Shown: positions 45,281 through 56,973 of the stretch, piece after piece
Position numbering within the stretch: the stretch's first letter is position 1
How the letters are laid out: each line of letters opens with the position of its first letter
Assembly: GCA_039602395.1 (NCBI GenBank)
Contig: JBCNJP010000027.1
Coordinates: forward strand, 335,671-399,670
Source: Deinandra increscens subsp. villosa
Taxonomy: Eukaryota; Streptophyta; Magnoliopsida; Asterales; Asteraceae
Direction of reading: 5' to 3'
DNA length: 64,000 bases
The notes under the pieces: generated by a model
The model's input: the letters and a program-made list of their open reading frames with translations, nothing else
Databases searched by the model: none
Told to the model about the DNA's origin: nothing
Position numbers and translations under genes: made by a program

Positions 45281-46157
45281 AGGGGTCGGATCAAATGCGG
45301 CAGGGGCATTTGCCTAAGTCCGGTGCGGCCAAATCTGGATCACTAGATCAATTTGATGGATGGATAAGATTAAAAGAGATGAGAGAGAAGGAGTGGAGGA
45401 ATTTTAAAGCTGGAAGGGTAAATGTGGAAAACAATATTTATTCAAGTTCCCCCTCAATTTTTAAACGACCATAACTTTTTCATACGACGTTATTTTTGAA
45501 AACGAATTTCACCATATTTGTAGTCGTGATTTTGTCTTTAATTTGAGACTAGGTTTGCTTGATTTGGAGAAAAAAAAAATTCACGTTTTTTACGACGCTG
45601 GTCTGTGCTGGTCTGTGCTGGCTGTGCTGGTGGAATTGTGCTGGCTGTGCTGGTCTGTGCTGGCTGTGCTGGTGGAATTGTGCTCTTGTGCTGGTAGACT
45701 GGTCTTTCAGCGCTGGTCTATGCTGGTATGTGTTGTGCTATGCTGGTGTACAATGTCAATATTTTTTTTTAAAATTAAAAAAAAGATGTCTACGCTTCGA
45801 ATTAAAATCTGAAAATTTTTAGGACCCTAAATCGCAGCTAGTACTACCCAAAAATAAAAAAAATAAAAATTAAAAAAAAAAAAACTAGAAAAAACCCGGT
45901 TAAAACGTAAAAAAAAAGTTTCTTCAAATCGAGCAAACCTAGTCTCAAATTAAAGATAAAATCACGACTAGAATTATGGTGAAATTCGTTTTCGAAAATA
46001 ACGTCGTATGAAAAAGTTATGATCGTTTTAAAAACTGGGGGAACTTGAATAACTACCAAATATACCACATATGGGGAGAAATCTGGACATTCCTAATATG
46101 CCCATGTGTGTACCGGATGTAGGCAACTTTGCCTGATGCACGGGAACCTTCCTCTAT
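45281..46157. mobile_element. Second, larger foldback element next to TA tracts
   Basis: Arms of about 300 bp surround a divergent centre. Left-arm words TTTTTCATACGACGTTATTT, AACGAATTTCACCATA and TTTAATTTGAGACTAGGTTT are found reverse-complemented at 45925-46025. Outer ends are weaker (AAATGCGGCAGGGGCATTTG against CATCAGGCAAAGTTGCCT). The centre holds the GTGCTGG minisatellite. TA tract on the left; TATATATCTATC on the right. Confidence 0.75.
45598..45748. repeat. GTGCTGG minisatellite in the foldback centre
   Basis: About 15 irregular units built on CTGTGCTGG, with a higher-order repeat CTGGTGGAATTGTGCTGG. Strand composition is skewed: G/T-rich on the plus strand. Two open frames (Cys/Trp/Leu-rich) across it are artefacts. 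Confidence 0.85.
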
Positions 46158-46432
46158 ATATCTATCTATATATATAATAAAAGAAAAGTTTTTGGTATCA
46201 CAATTTGCCATGTGGCACCACCACATTCATCTTCAACAAATTTTCCCGCCAATTCTCCTAATTATGGAAATGATTTGTATTTCCAATTTTTTATTTATTG
46301 CATTCTAAATTATTTAATAACCAATTATTTAATTACTAAAGATATAAAAATACATAATTGTCGTAGATTATGATTGTATTTATAGATTTTTTTTAAAAGT
46401 CACCCGTGTAACACACGGGGATAAAAAACTAG
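46153..46432 (+). mobile_element. Mini-Helitron
   Basis: The 3' end has the Helitron signature: the hairpin CCCGTGTAACACACGGG, then AT-rich bases, then CTAG at 46429-46432 followed by T. The 5' end TCTATATATCTATC near 46153 fits the TC start, with TATATATAATAAAAG just inside. About 280 bp, non-coding, no target duplication, as expected for Helitrons. The exact 5' end is uncertain because of the TA-rich sequence. Confidence 0.65.
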
Positions 46433-46487
46433 TATATATATATATATTCCTATTCATTATTCATATATAATATATATATATATATAT

Positions 46488-46671
46488 AGTGAAAAGTTCA
46501 TTGTAGACACCCCCATAAGTGTAGACAGGTAGACACTTTTTTTCACCATTAGATCTCTTGATCTAATGGTTATGATTAATTTTTTTTTCATTTTTTCATT
46601 TTTCTCATTGTTCAGAAAATTTCACATGTGAAAACACATGTAAAATAAAGTAATTTCACATTTGAAATAGG

Positions 46672-46676
<5 letters not shown>
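46488..46676. mobile_element. TA-flanked short repeat element
   Basis: Starts GTGAAAAGTTCATTGTAGAC after a TA tract and ends GAAATAGGGTGTCTATA against another TA tract (46677-46719). Contains GTAGACACCC at the left and the partial complement GGGTGTCTA at the right, plus TTTCACATGTGAAA palindromes. A sequence with a similar head (GGGAGAAGTTCATTGTAAAT) is at 44008 in copy A. Confidence 0.5.
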
Positions 46677-46719
<43 letters not shown>

Positions 46720-46722
<3 letters not shown>

Positions 46723-48384
46723 GTGGCGTGCTGATGATACTGCGATTGCACTCTTAATAATTTGGTTTCCGATCTAGAAGCTGAAAGGGTGTGATCATTG
46801 TAGAATACTGTAAAGTTAAAGGGTTGTTAACTTGTTATAAAAAGTATTTAATTTATTAACGAATATTATCGTGTAATAAAATAATCAAAAGTGGAATATA
46901 CTTTAGTTTTTTTTTCTCCGTGTTTTAATATGATTGCGTAGTTTCGTCATGAAAGGTATCTCAATACGTTAATCAATTTCTAATGGTTTTAACTAATTAT
47001 TATCATAAAAACGTACTAACTAAGAAATTAACTAATATAAATAGTTTTCCTACTTTTTTATATAACATGCAACTCTCATATATGCTCATCTTATGTAAAT
47101 CTAACTCTATTCTAATTGAGATTTTACTATCCGCACGTTTTCCTACTTTTTTTTATAACATGTAATTCTCATATATGCTCATTTTATGTAAATCTAACTC
47201 TATTCTGATTAATGTTTTTTGTTTATGGGTGTGCCGCTGACTCCACAACTGTGTTCTTGGGATCGAACCATCCACCGCCACCCGGCCTTATCATAGCAAT
47301 ATTCATATAATATTTTAGTTTATAAACTTTTATTAAGTCCTTAAATGTATAAGATACTTCATTAATTAGGTCTTAAAAGGTTTATAATATATATATTAAT
47401 ATGTTGTTTTCCTCATCTAATCACACCGACACCTCACTAGCCTCTATAAAGCAAATCAAAATTCTATCATACTCTATTTCTTTTCATGTTTATAACCCAT
47501 TAACATATAAATGTGTTGCACATATAAGTTTACCCATTGCAGGATCTTATACTTGTTAAAATTTATGATCCATTTGATATGTAGATTTAAAATTTTATGT
47601 ATGTAACATCCATAACCATTTATGAATAATTAAGTTTTAAAATTTTTGTAAGTTCGGCCACTAAAGTTTTCTATTTTTTATTTTAAACTATATTTTATTA
47701 TCCGTGCATTGCAGCGGTGATGATCCCCACTAATTTAAGCTAATCTCATTTCTTATGGCCTTATGGGCATCTTGTTTTTCTTCACACTGATGAAATATTT
47801 TTTAATGTATATATCTATATAATATAGTCTTCCAAATTCAAATGCTTAAAGTTATTTAAACATTTATACAATCAATTATATTGTAATATATCTTCAACTA
47901 ATTATATCACATATTTTTGTTACATTGCATTGCTCAAACGCAGATATAAAAATATCAGGCAATGACGTTAACTAAATTAATATATAAAACTTATCTAAAA
48001 AAATAATACGTAGCACGACGATGTGAAACTACAACGAATGAAACCTAAAAGAAAATAAAAATATTTTTTTAAAAAAAATTGGCATGCCACGTAACACAAC
48101 GGGTTTCATTCGGTTGCATATGTCAATTACATAGATAAGAAAAACATTATTTATCGAATAAGATTAGGGGCATATGGGTCATGTGCCAGTCTTGGGTCTG
48201 AAGTCCAATAGGCGGTAAATTAAATTATTTTTCTATTAAATATGTTAGTTTTGATTTAACAATAAACTTTTGCAGAGACTGAGTTTTTTCGTACCAACAC
48301 TATTCTTTAGTAGAAACTTCATTTAGTAAAAACTTAGACCCTCTGTAATAACACTTCAAGTCCTGAGTTACATAGTAACTTTGC
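46720..48384. other. No gene; direct duplication at 47040-47215
   Basis: AT-rich. Two copies of a roughly 75-bp unit (TTTTCCTACTTTTTT, AACATGYAAYTCTCATATATG, GTAAATCTAACTCTATTCT) begin near 47045 and 47142, a period of about 97 bp. Near 47250-47290 a degenerate GGGATCGAACCATCC could be a tRNA-like fragment. Otherwise nothing recognised. Confidence 0.5.
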
Positions 48385-48387
48385 TTA

Positions 48388-48681
48388 GGGTAATTGTAAT
48401 ACCTCAAGATTCCTCAAGCTCTCCCAAGTTTTCCAAGACCCTAAGCTTTTTTCAAGTAATATCCAACCCAAACTTCCCAAGACCTCAAACCTTTAAAAAC
48501 TAGGTGGGACCCACCATCACCACCTTTTCCCAAACCCTTCCCCAAACCCCTTTCCTCGGTGCCAAGACCCCGAAGCCCTCTCCCGAGCACCTCTCCCACA
48601 CGGTGGATTATAGTGTTCCCGTGATCCCAAGTCCCCCAAACCTCTCCCGAGCTAGCTCGGGGTGGGTATTACTGTTACCTC
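48388..48681. mobile_element. Harbinger-type MITE
   Basis: Ends GGGTAATTGTAATACC and GAGGTAACAGTAATACC (reverse complement), flanked by TTA (48385-48387 and 48682-48684). 294 bp, C/T-rich with CCTCTCCCGAGC words also seen at 33130-33150. It is probably a deleted relative of the Harbinger element in KCR intron 2 (28098-33236). Confidence 0.7.
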
Positions 48682-48903
48682 TTATGATAAAAAAAAATAT
48701 GCATCATAAAGTTACATATGTTTACATTTTAGATAAACATGTGGCTACATGACATCAATCATAGGGAAATATACTCACAAAATCAACTATTACTATAGCT
48801 TTCCAATAGTGAGTTGTATGATAAAGGATTTTATTAAAATAAAAGAATATATTAAAAAATTAATATACTATTATCTATAGTAGTTACTTGTTATTATATA
48901 TAA

Positions 48904-48945
48904 CTAGATTTTACAACCTGTGCGTTATCACAGGGGGTAAATTGT
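48904..48945 (-). mobile_element. 3' end of a Helitron on the minus strand
   Basis: Minus strand reads CCTGTGATAACGCACAGG (6-bp stem, 6-nt loop), then TTGTAAAATCTAG, followed by T. That is the Helitron hairpin plus CTAR terminus. The body would extend to higher coordinates; I could not place its TC start. Confidence 0.5.
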
Positions 48946-50360
48946 CACAATATTTACGATCTAAAGACTCTTTTATACGATTATACATATTATAGTAACA
49001 ACTCCCTTAATAAATTCTTTGAGATTGAAAATAGAAATCTTTGATACACGATTGTGCTTATCACAACACCAACTAATAAATGTAGCAACATGTGTAACTA
49101 AGGGAATGATTAGGGCGCAATGCGACGCGGGAATAATACAGATATACAAAACAATTGTATTACTAAACCGTAACGTAAAGAAAATGAAAACGAAAACTAA
49201 AGCGCAAAAACGTTAATATTAGAAGCATGGTTAAATATAACACTACAAAAAAAACCAGAGCTAAATACGATTTGCGTAACCGGGGTTTGAAGATTTTAAC
49301 CGTTTAAGTCCATTTTTTATATTACTAACAAATCTCGCCTCGTGGTTACTTTTCTTAAGAAATTGAACCCTATGTTTTCAGTACGTTACCGATTGAGTTG
49401 CTAGGCCTAACAGGGTTAAGTAGAAGAGACATTTTAGTCATTTTACTTAAAAGGTACTACTTATATAAGTTATCAAAATCAAAAGACTAATTTTATAATT
49501 TTATTAAAAATTTCAAAACTAAATAAATAAAAAAACAAAGTTGTCTGTCTCTTCACCCAACCCATTTGGCAGCCCTTGTAAATCCGGCAGCCCCCGATCA
49601 GAACCCTAGGCGGGTCCAACCGAGGTCGCCGGAGACGATGCGAAGCTTCGACCTTCCTGGAAAAATCGTCGGCCAACTGAAAAACCCACCATTGCCGTCT
49701 TAAACCCCAAATCAAATTATCTTTTCAGGTGATGTTTCTAGCACCTGAATATGTTTGATGTTCCCCCTCCATCTCCCAAATTATCTTTTCAGGTGATGTT
49801 CCTAGCACCTGAATATGTTTGATGTTCCCCCTCTATCTTTAGCTCCGACCCTTAAAATACAAAAAAGAAAGATGACCAGTTAATAATTCATAGTATAGTA
49901 TGAATCTTTAACACCAGAATCAAAATCTTAGCCTTTTGAGAATGTAGGTGATGATTTTTAATATGGTTGGCGCAAACAACGGAAAGGAGTTTGATTCTTT
50001 CTATCTTGACGGTGGCGTCGTAGAGTGAGTGAACAACGATTGAAACGGTGTCCGGTGAGAGGGTTTTGATTAGGGTTTCGAGATTGTCGACGACAATTTG
50101 GTGAGTACTGTCTATGACGAAATATGTAAGTGTAAATCTATAAAATTTGAGGATAAAATATTATTTAATTATGGTTGTGAGTAAAAAAAGAGAGAAAAAT
50201 TAATAATAAAAGTATAAACTATAGGGATGAGGATGAAGAACCTGCTATGAATACTCAACCCCTTAAAAATTAAGAGTTGTCAATTTGTTTTTGAATATTC
50301 CCTAATATGTAGAAAGACTTAAATCATTTTTCATTCAATAGAAAAATCTTACTCTGTTAG
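48946..50360. other. No gene; SINE-like fragment and tandem repeat
   Basis: 49340-49420 (minus) resembles a SINE head: GCCTAGCAACTCAATCGGTA as A box, GGGTTCAATTTC as B box. 49714-49841 holds two copies of a 64-bp unit (AAATTATCTTTTCAGGTGAT through TGTTCCCCCTC). 49550-49700 is GC-rich (CGGCAGCCCCCGATCAGAAC, GAGGTCGCCGGAGACGATG) and might be a captured gene fragment, but no frame is convincing. Confidence 0.45.
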
Positions 50361-51962
50361 TGTGACGCCCACTCCCAGACTTGGCCCTAGGAGCGGTCAC
50401 GCATCGGATTTACTCATGAACACAAGGTACAACAAAGATAACTAAAGCAGCGGAAATAAAAACTTTTATTCATATGCCAAGCATTACATAGTAAGAGAGA
50501 CAAATACAAAAGAGAAATAAGTATCTCCATGCCAGTCTTTGAAAATGTCTTCTCTTGATAGCTTGACATTATCTTGATAGTGTACGCCCCCTAGTTCCTA
50601 CTCACATATCAGCCTTCCCTTTTCGATCCGATGGTCCAGCCTCATCTGACATACATAACTTAACAAGTCAGCTTACGCTGGTGAGTTCTAAGTTTTTGGA
50701 AAACTTTACCTTTCGAACACATACTATTTGGGTCAATCAAACCATTTCTGCAAATAGACAATTAAGCATAAAGTATCATAGGTTTACACATAATCATCCA
50801 TATATTTAGTAGATTACATCTACCCTATCATTCTATAAACCTCGTGAATCATTCTATAAACCTCGTGAATAGAATAACCTTCTATAACCTTATCATCTTC
50901 GCCTCACATTAAGAACCTGTCCTAATGTATCTTTTTGTCACTTCTCGTCTCAAGTACCATCTCGGGGAATAGTGTTGTTTGATCCTCACATGACAGTGGT
51001 CTTTCATTCCTGCTTTGCCGACACTTCAGGAAAAACACTATAAAACTCCCTATTTCAGAAGCCCCCACTTAATACTTGACAACCCTTGTGACCTTACTGA
51101 TTACCATCCTTAACATGTTCTACTTAGCTAAATAGAACCCTGTTAATGGACATCTTACTTTCCCTGGTGGATTACTACTCTTAAAGACGTCTAATCATCT
51201 GATTTAAAACATCTTCCTAGTAATCCTACTTTCCACTAATCCTTTCATTACTTAATCACTAAAGGCAAGTAACATCGTAAACATTTCACATATATCAATA
51301 CTTTATAAACAGTAGAAAGTATTTACACAAGACGTTATGTATATCAGCCCAAAACAGTTTAAAGCATTTAAGCAATATAAAACAGGGCTCATAGAACTCA
51401 CCTTAGGTTGCGAAGTAGTTACTTGGCTTATTCCTTCGTGAATCTAACTTGCTTTAACGTGATGTCCCTTAAGTTGATCTATTCCAGAAGATGGGCTCCT
51501 AACTCCCTTTGAATCTTCAAGAATGCAAGCTAGAGTGTTCTTGGTGTTCTTGAGGTTTCTTAGAGGTTTTAGGTTGATTTTAGGTGAATTAGCAAGGAAA
51601 AATGGATGGATCCATGGTCTATTTATAGCTAAGAGTGTCTCACATGCTTCTTACAAGTGTCCTAGTGACTAAGCATGAGAATTGACACCTAGCATGGTGA
51701 CTAATCATGAGAATTGACACCTAGCATGGTGACTAATCATTCATATAACATATAAACATATATATATATATATATATATTTTTTTTTTCCTTAAATAATC
51801 TAACCCGATTTACCTTATGCATAGTTTATTGTTATAACTTTAAATACGCATTTCTTAACATTTTAACATGTTAATCACATAAACACATATACGACACATA
51901 TTTTCACATAAAAATATATAAAAACATATATATTTATTACCTTTAGATTTTGGGGTGTTACA
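50361..51962 (-). repeat. 3' LTR of a gypsy element (minus strand)
   Basis: 1602 bp. On the minus strand it begins TGTAACACCCCAAAATC and ends GGGAGTGGGCGTCACA. A polypurine tract lies just upstream on that strand. Internal short duplications occur: CATTCTATAAACCTCGTGAA twice near 50829-50869, and a roughly 35-bp unit (GAGAATTGACACCTAGCATG) twice near 51678-51735. TA/T-rich tract near 51758-51790. The partner 5' LTR is not in the window. Confidence 0.75.
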
Positions 51963-51980
51963 ACTCTCCCCTCCTTAAAC
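51963..51980 (-). other. Polypurine tract of the minus-strand gypsy
   Basis: Minus strand reads GTTTAAGGAGGGGAGAGT directly before the LTR start TGTAACACC. This is the primer site for plus-strand DNA synthesis and fixes the orientation of the element. Confidence 0.75.
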
Positions 51981-52003
51981 AAGGTTTCGTCCTCGAAACC
52001 TGT

Positions 52004-53414
52004 TCATACTCCAAACAACTCAGGATGAGATTTTCGCATCTCGTCCTCTCTTTCCCATGTAGACTCAGAACCCTTCTTGTGCATCCATTGCACCCTAATC
52101 ATTCGAATGGTCTTATTCCTAAGCCTTTTCTCATATCGATCTATAATAGCAACGGGCTTTTCTACAAGTGACAACGTGTCATCGATTTCTATCTCATCTA
52201 AGGGTATTATTTGCGACTCATCCACCACACACTTCCTCAAACGTGATACATGGAATGTTGGGTGAATTCCAGACATTTCCTCAGGTAGATCTAGTCGATA
52301 AGCAACTTCTCCTACACGTTCAGCAATTCTAAAAGGTCCTACGAACCTCGGGCCTAACTTTCCCCTCTTGCGAAAGCGAATAATACTCTTCCATGGAGAC
52401 ACTTTTAATAACACGAAGTCTCCTACTTGGAACTCTATAGGCCTCCTCCTCTTATCTGCATAAGACTTTTGTCGATCTTGAGCAACCTTTAATCGTGCCT
52501 TGATCGCATCAAGGTTTCGAGCCATGTTCTGAACCTCATCCTTGCTTCCTAGCTCTCGCTGGCCTACTTCACCCCAACACACTGGAGTTCTACATTTCCT
52601 ACCATACAACATTTCGAACGGTGGCATACCTATGCTAGCATGATAACTATTGTTGTATGAGAACTCTGCCAGGTGTAGGTGACTATCCCAACTTCCTCCA
52701 AAGTCAATAATGCATGCACGCAACATATCTTCCAAAGTTTGTATCGTCCTCTCACTTTGTCCATCCGTCTGAGGATGATATGCCGTGCTAATATGCAATC
52801 TTGATCCCATTTGCTCATAGAATTTCTTCCAAAACCGCGAAGTGAACCGCGTATCCCTATCAGAAACAATAGTTACCGGCACTCCGTGTTGAGCAATAAT
52901 CTCCTTTGTGAACAACGTAGCTAACTCTTCAGAAGAATGTGTTTCTTTTATAGGTAAGAAACGAGCACTCTTTGTTAGCCTGTCCACTATCACCCAGATG
53001 GTGTCATAACCTTTAGCTGTTTTGGGTAGCTTGGTTATGAAGTCCATCGTGATATGTTCCCACTTCCATTCGGAAATCTTCAAAGGTTGAAGCTTTCCAT
53101 AAGGCTTTTGATGCTCAGCTTTAACCTTTGCGCAAGTCAAACACCTATTCACATATTGCATGACATTAAACTTCATACCCGGCCACCAATAGTCTCGTTT
53201 TAAGTCTTGGTACATCTTGGTCGCACCAGGATGAATTGAATAGCGTGACTTATGAGCTTCATCTAAGATCTTACCGCGAATTTCACCTAAAAGCGGTACC
53301 CACATTCGACCGTACCTAGTCTTAACTCCAAACTCGTTTTCTACTAAGCTTCCAACTTGTCCTACCATCCTTTCCTTCTTGACGTTCTCGTCCTTCAATG
53401 CCTCGTACTGATCT
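52004..53414 (-). CDS. Gypsy (Tekay-like chromovirus) integrase, 3' part of pol, truncated at its 5' end
   Basis: About 470 residues remain. Order: H2C2 zinc-binding region (EAHKSRYSIHPGATKMYQDL, CLTCAKVKAEHQ), the rve integrase core with the DDE residues (TMDFITKLPK; IVSDRDTRFTSRFW; HPQTDGQSERTIQTLEDML), the GPF/Y module (GKLGPRFVGPFRIAERVGEV) and a C-terminal chromodomain-like region (AIIDRYEKRLRNKTIRMIRV; ESTWEREDEM). The frame is open to its stop near the polypurine tract, so it decayed little. The N-terminal side is lost where another LTR begins near 53415, and reverse transcriptase and protease are absent from the window. The apparent start near 53422 is not a real initiator. Confidence 0.85.
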
Positions 53415-53500
53415 TGTGACAACCCGTCCGAATCAGGTCAAACCTCTCTCCGTTGACTTTCGTTGACTTTTAAATTACGTAATAGTTATGTGATTTACTG
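53415..53500 (+). repeat. Start of another LTR, cut by the assembly gap
   Basis: TGTGACAACCCGTCCGAATC followed by GTTGACTTTCGTTGACTTTT has the look of a gypsy LTR start. It interrupts the pol frame on its left. It may be the 5' LTR of the plus-strand gypsy whose gag is at 54315, although its first bases differ from that element's 3' LTR (TGTAACACCCGTGTCC). The rest is in the gap. Confidence 0.45.
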
Positions 53501-54000
53501 NNNNNNNNNNNNNNNNNNNNNNNNNNNNNNNNNNNNNNNNNNNNNNNNNNNNNNNNNNNNNNNNNNNNNNNNNNNNNNNNNNNNNNNNNNNNNNNNNNNN
53601 NNNNNNNNNNNNNNNNNNNNNNNNNNNNNNNNNNNNNNNNNNNNNNNNNNNNNNNNNNNNNNNNNNNNNNNNNNNNNNNNNNNNNNNNNNNNNNNNNNNN
53701 NNNNNNNNNNNNNNNNNNNNNNNNNNNNNNNNNNNNNNNNNNNNNNNNNNNNNNNNNNNNNNNNNNNNNNNNNNNNNNNNNNNNNNNNNNNNNNNNNNNN
53801 NNNNNNNNNNNNNNNNNNNNNNNNNNNNNNNNNNNNNNNNNNNNNNNNNNNNNNNNNNNNNNNNNNNNNNNNNNNNNNNNNNNNNNNNNNNNNNNNNNNN
53901 NNNNNNNNNNNNNNNNNNNNNNNNNNNNNNNNNNNNNNNNNNNNNNNNNNNNNNNNNNNNNNNNNNNNNNNNNNNNNNNNNNNNNNNNNNNNNNNNNNNN
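53501..54000. other. Assembly gap of 500 N
   Basis: Exactly 500 N, the usual placeholder for a gap of unknown size. It lies between two oppositely oriented gypsy elements. Reading frames drawn through it are meaningless. Confidence 0.99.
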
Positions 54001-54314
54001 GATCAACCGTGTGGACCGGGATGCCTACCTAGAAGTCTTTGGTGAGAGTGTTGGAACCTATTAGGCCAAAGCATGTCAATTACTGCTATGAATCCCAAAT
54101 AACTCTGATTAGTCACGGGTTGTAGTTTCTCAATCGAGGAACGAAAGCCATTCCATTATGTTTTACTAAAACAACATGATTTCTTCTCTATCCCTTGTTT
54201 AAAACCTCATGATTTCTGAAATTCATATGTTTTATGAAATATTTCCTTTATAATCCAAAATCAATTATCAACCATGCCTTATCTATTATCTCACGAACAT
54301 TCCTTCTCTTTAGA
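54001..54314 (+). other. Leader region of the plus-strand gypsy element
   Basis: Non-coding sequence between the gap and the gag start, including GATCAACCGTGTGGACCGGG. It is probably the 3' part of the 5' LTR or the untranslated leader. The primer-binding site is not visible and may be in the gap. Confidence 0.4.
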
Positions 54315-55506
54315 ATGTCGATTCACTTCAACGGGCAACGCAATAACAACTCAAACCGCAAGATGGCCTCGCTAATTGCCAAACAAATGGCAAAGGTCAT
54401 CCCAAACATGGTGCTGCAACTTCAACAAAACCTAACCGCTAATCCTACCCATCATGGTGTTGCCACCACTTGCTCCTTTAAACACTTCAACTCCTGTAAC
54501 CCTCCCAAGTTCACTGGATCTGAAGGGCCTACCGGTCTACTCCAGTGGTTCGAGGGTATGGAGAATACCTTCACTAACAGCGATTGTCCTGAGAATTTAA
54601 AAGTCCGTCATGCTACCAGTTCTCTTAACCAAGAAAGCACTTACGTGGTGGAATGGCGAGAAACGACTTCGCGGTTCTGAAAACGCTCTAGCTTTGCCTT
54701 GGAATCAACTCAAGGATATAATGAAAGAAGAGTACTGCCCGCGTAGTGAGATGAAGAATTTAGAAGATGAATTTCACGATCTGGAACAAGAAAGTGGAGA
54801 AAGCCAAGCCTATATTGATCGTTTCCAAGAACTGAAGCTCCTGTTGCCTGATTCGGTCCTCTCAACACAACGGTGCATTGAAAAATACATCGGTGGTTTG
54901 CCTATGCTCATCCAAGACGCTGTATGGGGAAGCAATTCCGCAACACTCGACGATGCTATGCGTCTCGGAAAAAGGTTAACTGATAATCATGTTAGAAAAG
55001 GCAATTTGACCCGGAAAGGACACACGAAGGAAGTTAAAACCAAAAAGACGGGAGTTGACAAAGAAGTTCATGTTGAATCTTCGTCTGCCAACACGAACAA
55101 CAAAAAGAGGAAGGCTATGAACTTTGTCGTATCCACCACTGCCATTCCCGCTATTCCCATATCTCAGTTTGCTCCCATTGCTCCACCAGTTAAGAAACCA
55201 TATAATGGTCCTTACCCTTTGTGTAATACCTGCCAACATCATCATCCCGTAAACTCACCTTGCCGTATATGCTATAATTGTAATCGATATGGTCATTTTC
55301 AAAAAGCATGTCGTCTACCTCCAAGAGCTCAACCTCAAATAATTCAACCTGTGGCTCCAGCACCTGCTCAGACCGCTGTTGTTCCTTTTCGTGCCTGTTA
55401 TAATTGTGGTCAACCTGGACACTTCAGAAATACTTGTCCTCTGCTCACTTTTGCAAATATTCCCAACCCTCCAGTCAACAATGCAAACCATGGAGTCCAT
55501 ACCTGA
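54315..55506 (+). pseudogene. Gypsy gag polyprotein, single frameshift
   Basis: The start ATG gives MSIHFNGQRNNNSNRKMASL. The retrotransposon gag domain follows (CNPPKFTGSEGPTGLLQWFE), but the frame breaks near 54630. It resumes one frame over as TKKALTWWNGEKRLRGSENA, WNQLKDIMKEEYCPRSEM and LEDEFHDLEQESGESQAYI. Two CCHC zinc knuckles follow: CYNCNRYGHFQKAC and CYNCGQPGHFRNTC (both CX2CX4HX4C). A stop at 55504-55506 ends the frame, and no protease or reverse transcriptase follows. Gag would form the virus-like particle; this copy looks disabled by one indel unless the indel is an assembly error. Confidence 0.8.
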
Positions 55507-56973
55507 ATTTCAACCTGAACGATGTTTGACGTACTCAATTCAAGCTTAGCAAGGACTAGAAACCGTTATCGATTTTGTTGTAGCGATGTATGTTTATCAT
55601 GATGAAATAAAACTTTTATCTTTCTCGATCTTATCATTTCTCAGAATCCAATTACTTATGCAAAGAATACATGTTGCATTATCACTTTATCAAGATTCAT
55701 TCGATCTAGTTCCCCACTTTGAGGAACAACCATTCATTAAAGATGATACATCTCGGATGTACATCACCAGTCCAATGGACTCATCATCGGAAAAACGAAA
55801 CCCTTATATTATGAATTTCTTCAAAGAATAACTTGTTCCTCCAAGATCAATTCTCGTTATTAACGTTATCCCTATACGGAATGATTATCCGTTAGTGATT
55901 CCTGAACTTTCTCAAAGTATGGTTTAATCTGATTCCCTTACTTGATCCTAATCTAGAAAAGATTGTGATATCTAATTTGCATTATCATACGAATGGTGAT
56001 TCATTCAAATAAATGATTTGCAAATTCAATGTCAAGTGGTCAATTCGTATTATCATTTGAATGGTGATTCATTTAAATAATAATTTTGTATTGTATCACC
56101 ATCTTTTCTTCAAATGGATTAATCAAGTATTCCTCTTAAAAATTCCTTTTACATCGTTATCATCTTTAGTGACAATGAAATTACGGTAAGTAATGAAATG
56201 TCTCTAATTCCAAATTCATGTTATGTTCACACTGGCCAGTCCAAAACTTATGCGTACTACACCTGAACAATTGTATGTGATGCCGGCTTAGCGTACATTT
56301 GGTTTTTGGTCATAGGCGTTAATTTTGGGTTTTAGCCAATTTCTAAATCCAGACTATTAACTAGACCTCACATCTCGTGGGTGATTTGGATGTGGCTCGC
56401 TACCCATCTAGCTCACCAATACCCGAAGTGATCTCTTGTTAAGAAATCTGTGATCCCATTTTATTGTGTGGAATGATATTCTTGACTTAATGTCAAAATA
56501 TTAGTTTCAACAATTTAAAAGTCAATCATGTTACCCCCACCACTCTCTTTATATTCCACCGGTCTTTTCCCTGAAGTAGGGGAGACGGTGATAAATCAAA
56601 TCCATAATCTATTTATTCAGTTACTCGTATAATCATAATCTTAGCTTTAGAATCTAATCATCTTACAATCCATCATATCTGATGTTATTCAATCTCTATC
56701 ACGATCTTAAAATCATTCGTTATTATATGGAAATGGTAGTTCTTCGTAAGATGACTAGCGCATTCTTAAAGTATTACAGGTGTGGTGGGTTAGCTGCGGT
56801 ACACCCTATATATAAGCATCGAAGATACTTTAAAAATGAATTAGGAATCGAGCCTAGAACTGATCATTGGTTGTTGTCTGTATCAAATACCCTATCACCA
56901 TTGATATATTCTTTCCTCTTATCTCGAATATCTCTTCTAATTTCGGGACGAAATTTTCTGAAGTAGGGGAGAC
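55507..56973 (+). other. Gypsy internal region without pol; duplicated polypurine tract
   Basis: 1.47 kb between gag and the 3' LTR with no recognisable pol domain. CTGAAGTAGGGGAGAC occurs at 56571-56586 and again at 56958-56973, the second directly before the LTR. The first is followed by GGTGATAAATC, not by an LTR. A direct repeat of CGAATGGTGATTCATT(C/T)AAATAA lies near 55990-56080. The element is a gag-only, non-autonomous derivative. Confidence 0.65.

Noticed and set aside
45543..45822. Cys/Trp-rich small secreted protein
   Set aside because: The frames translate the GTGCTGG minisatellite. Two overlapping frames look equally 'coding', and there is no start context or signal peptide.
47040..47215. 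CRISPR-like direct repeats
   Set aside because: There are only two long copies, the genome is a plant nuclear one, and there is no spacer structure. It is a simple tandem duplication.
53463..54032. Reading frames of about 180 residues over the gap
   Set aside because: They consist of N bases and carry no information.
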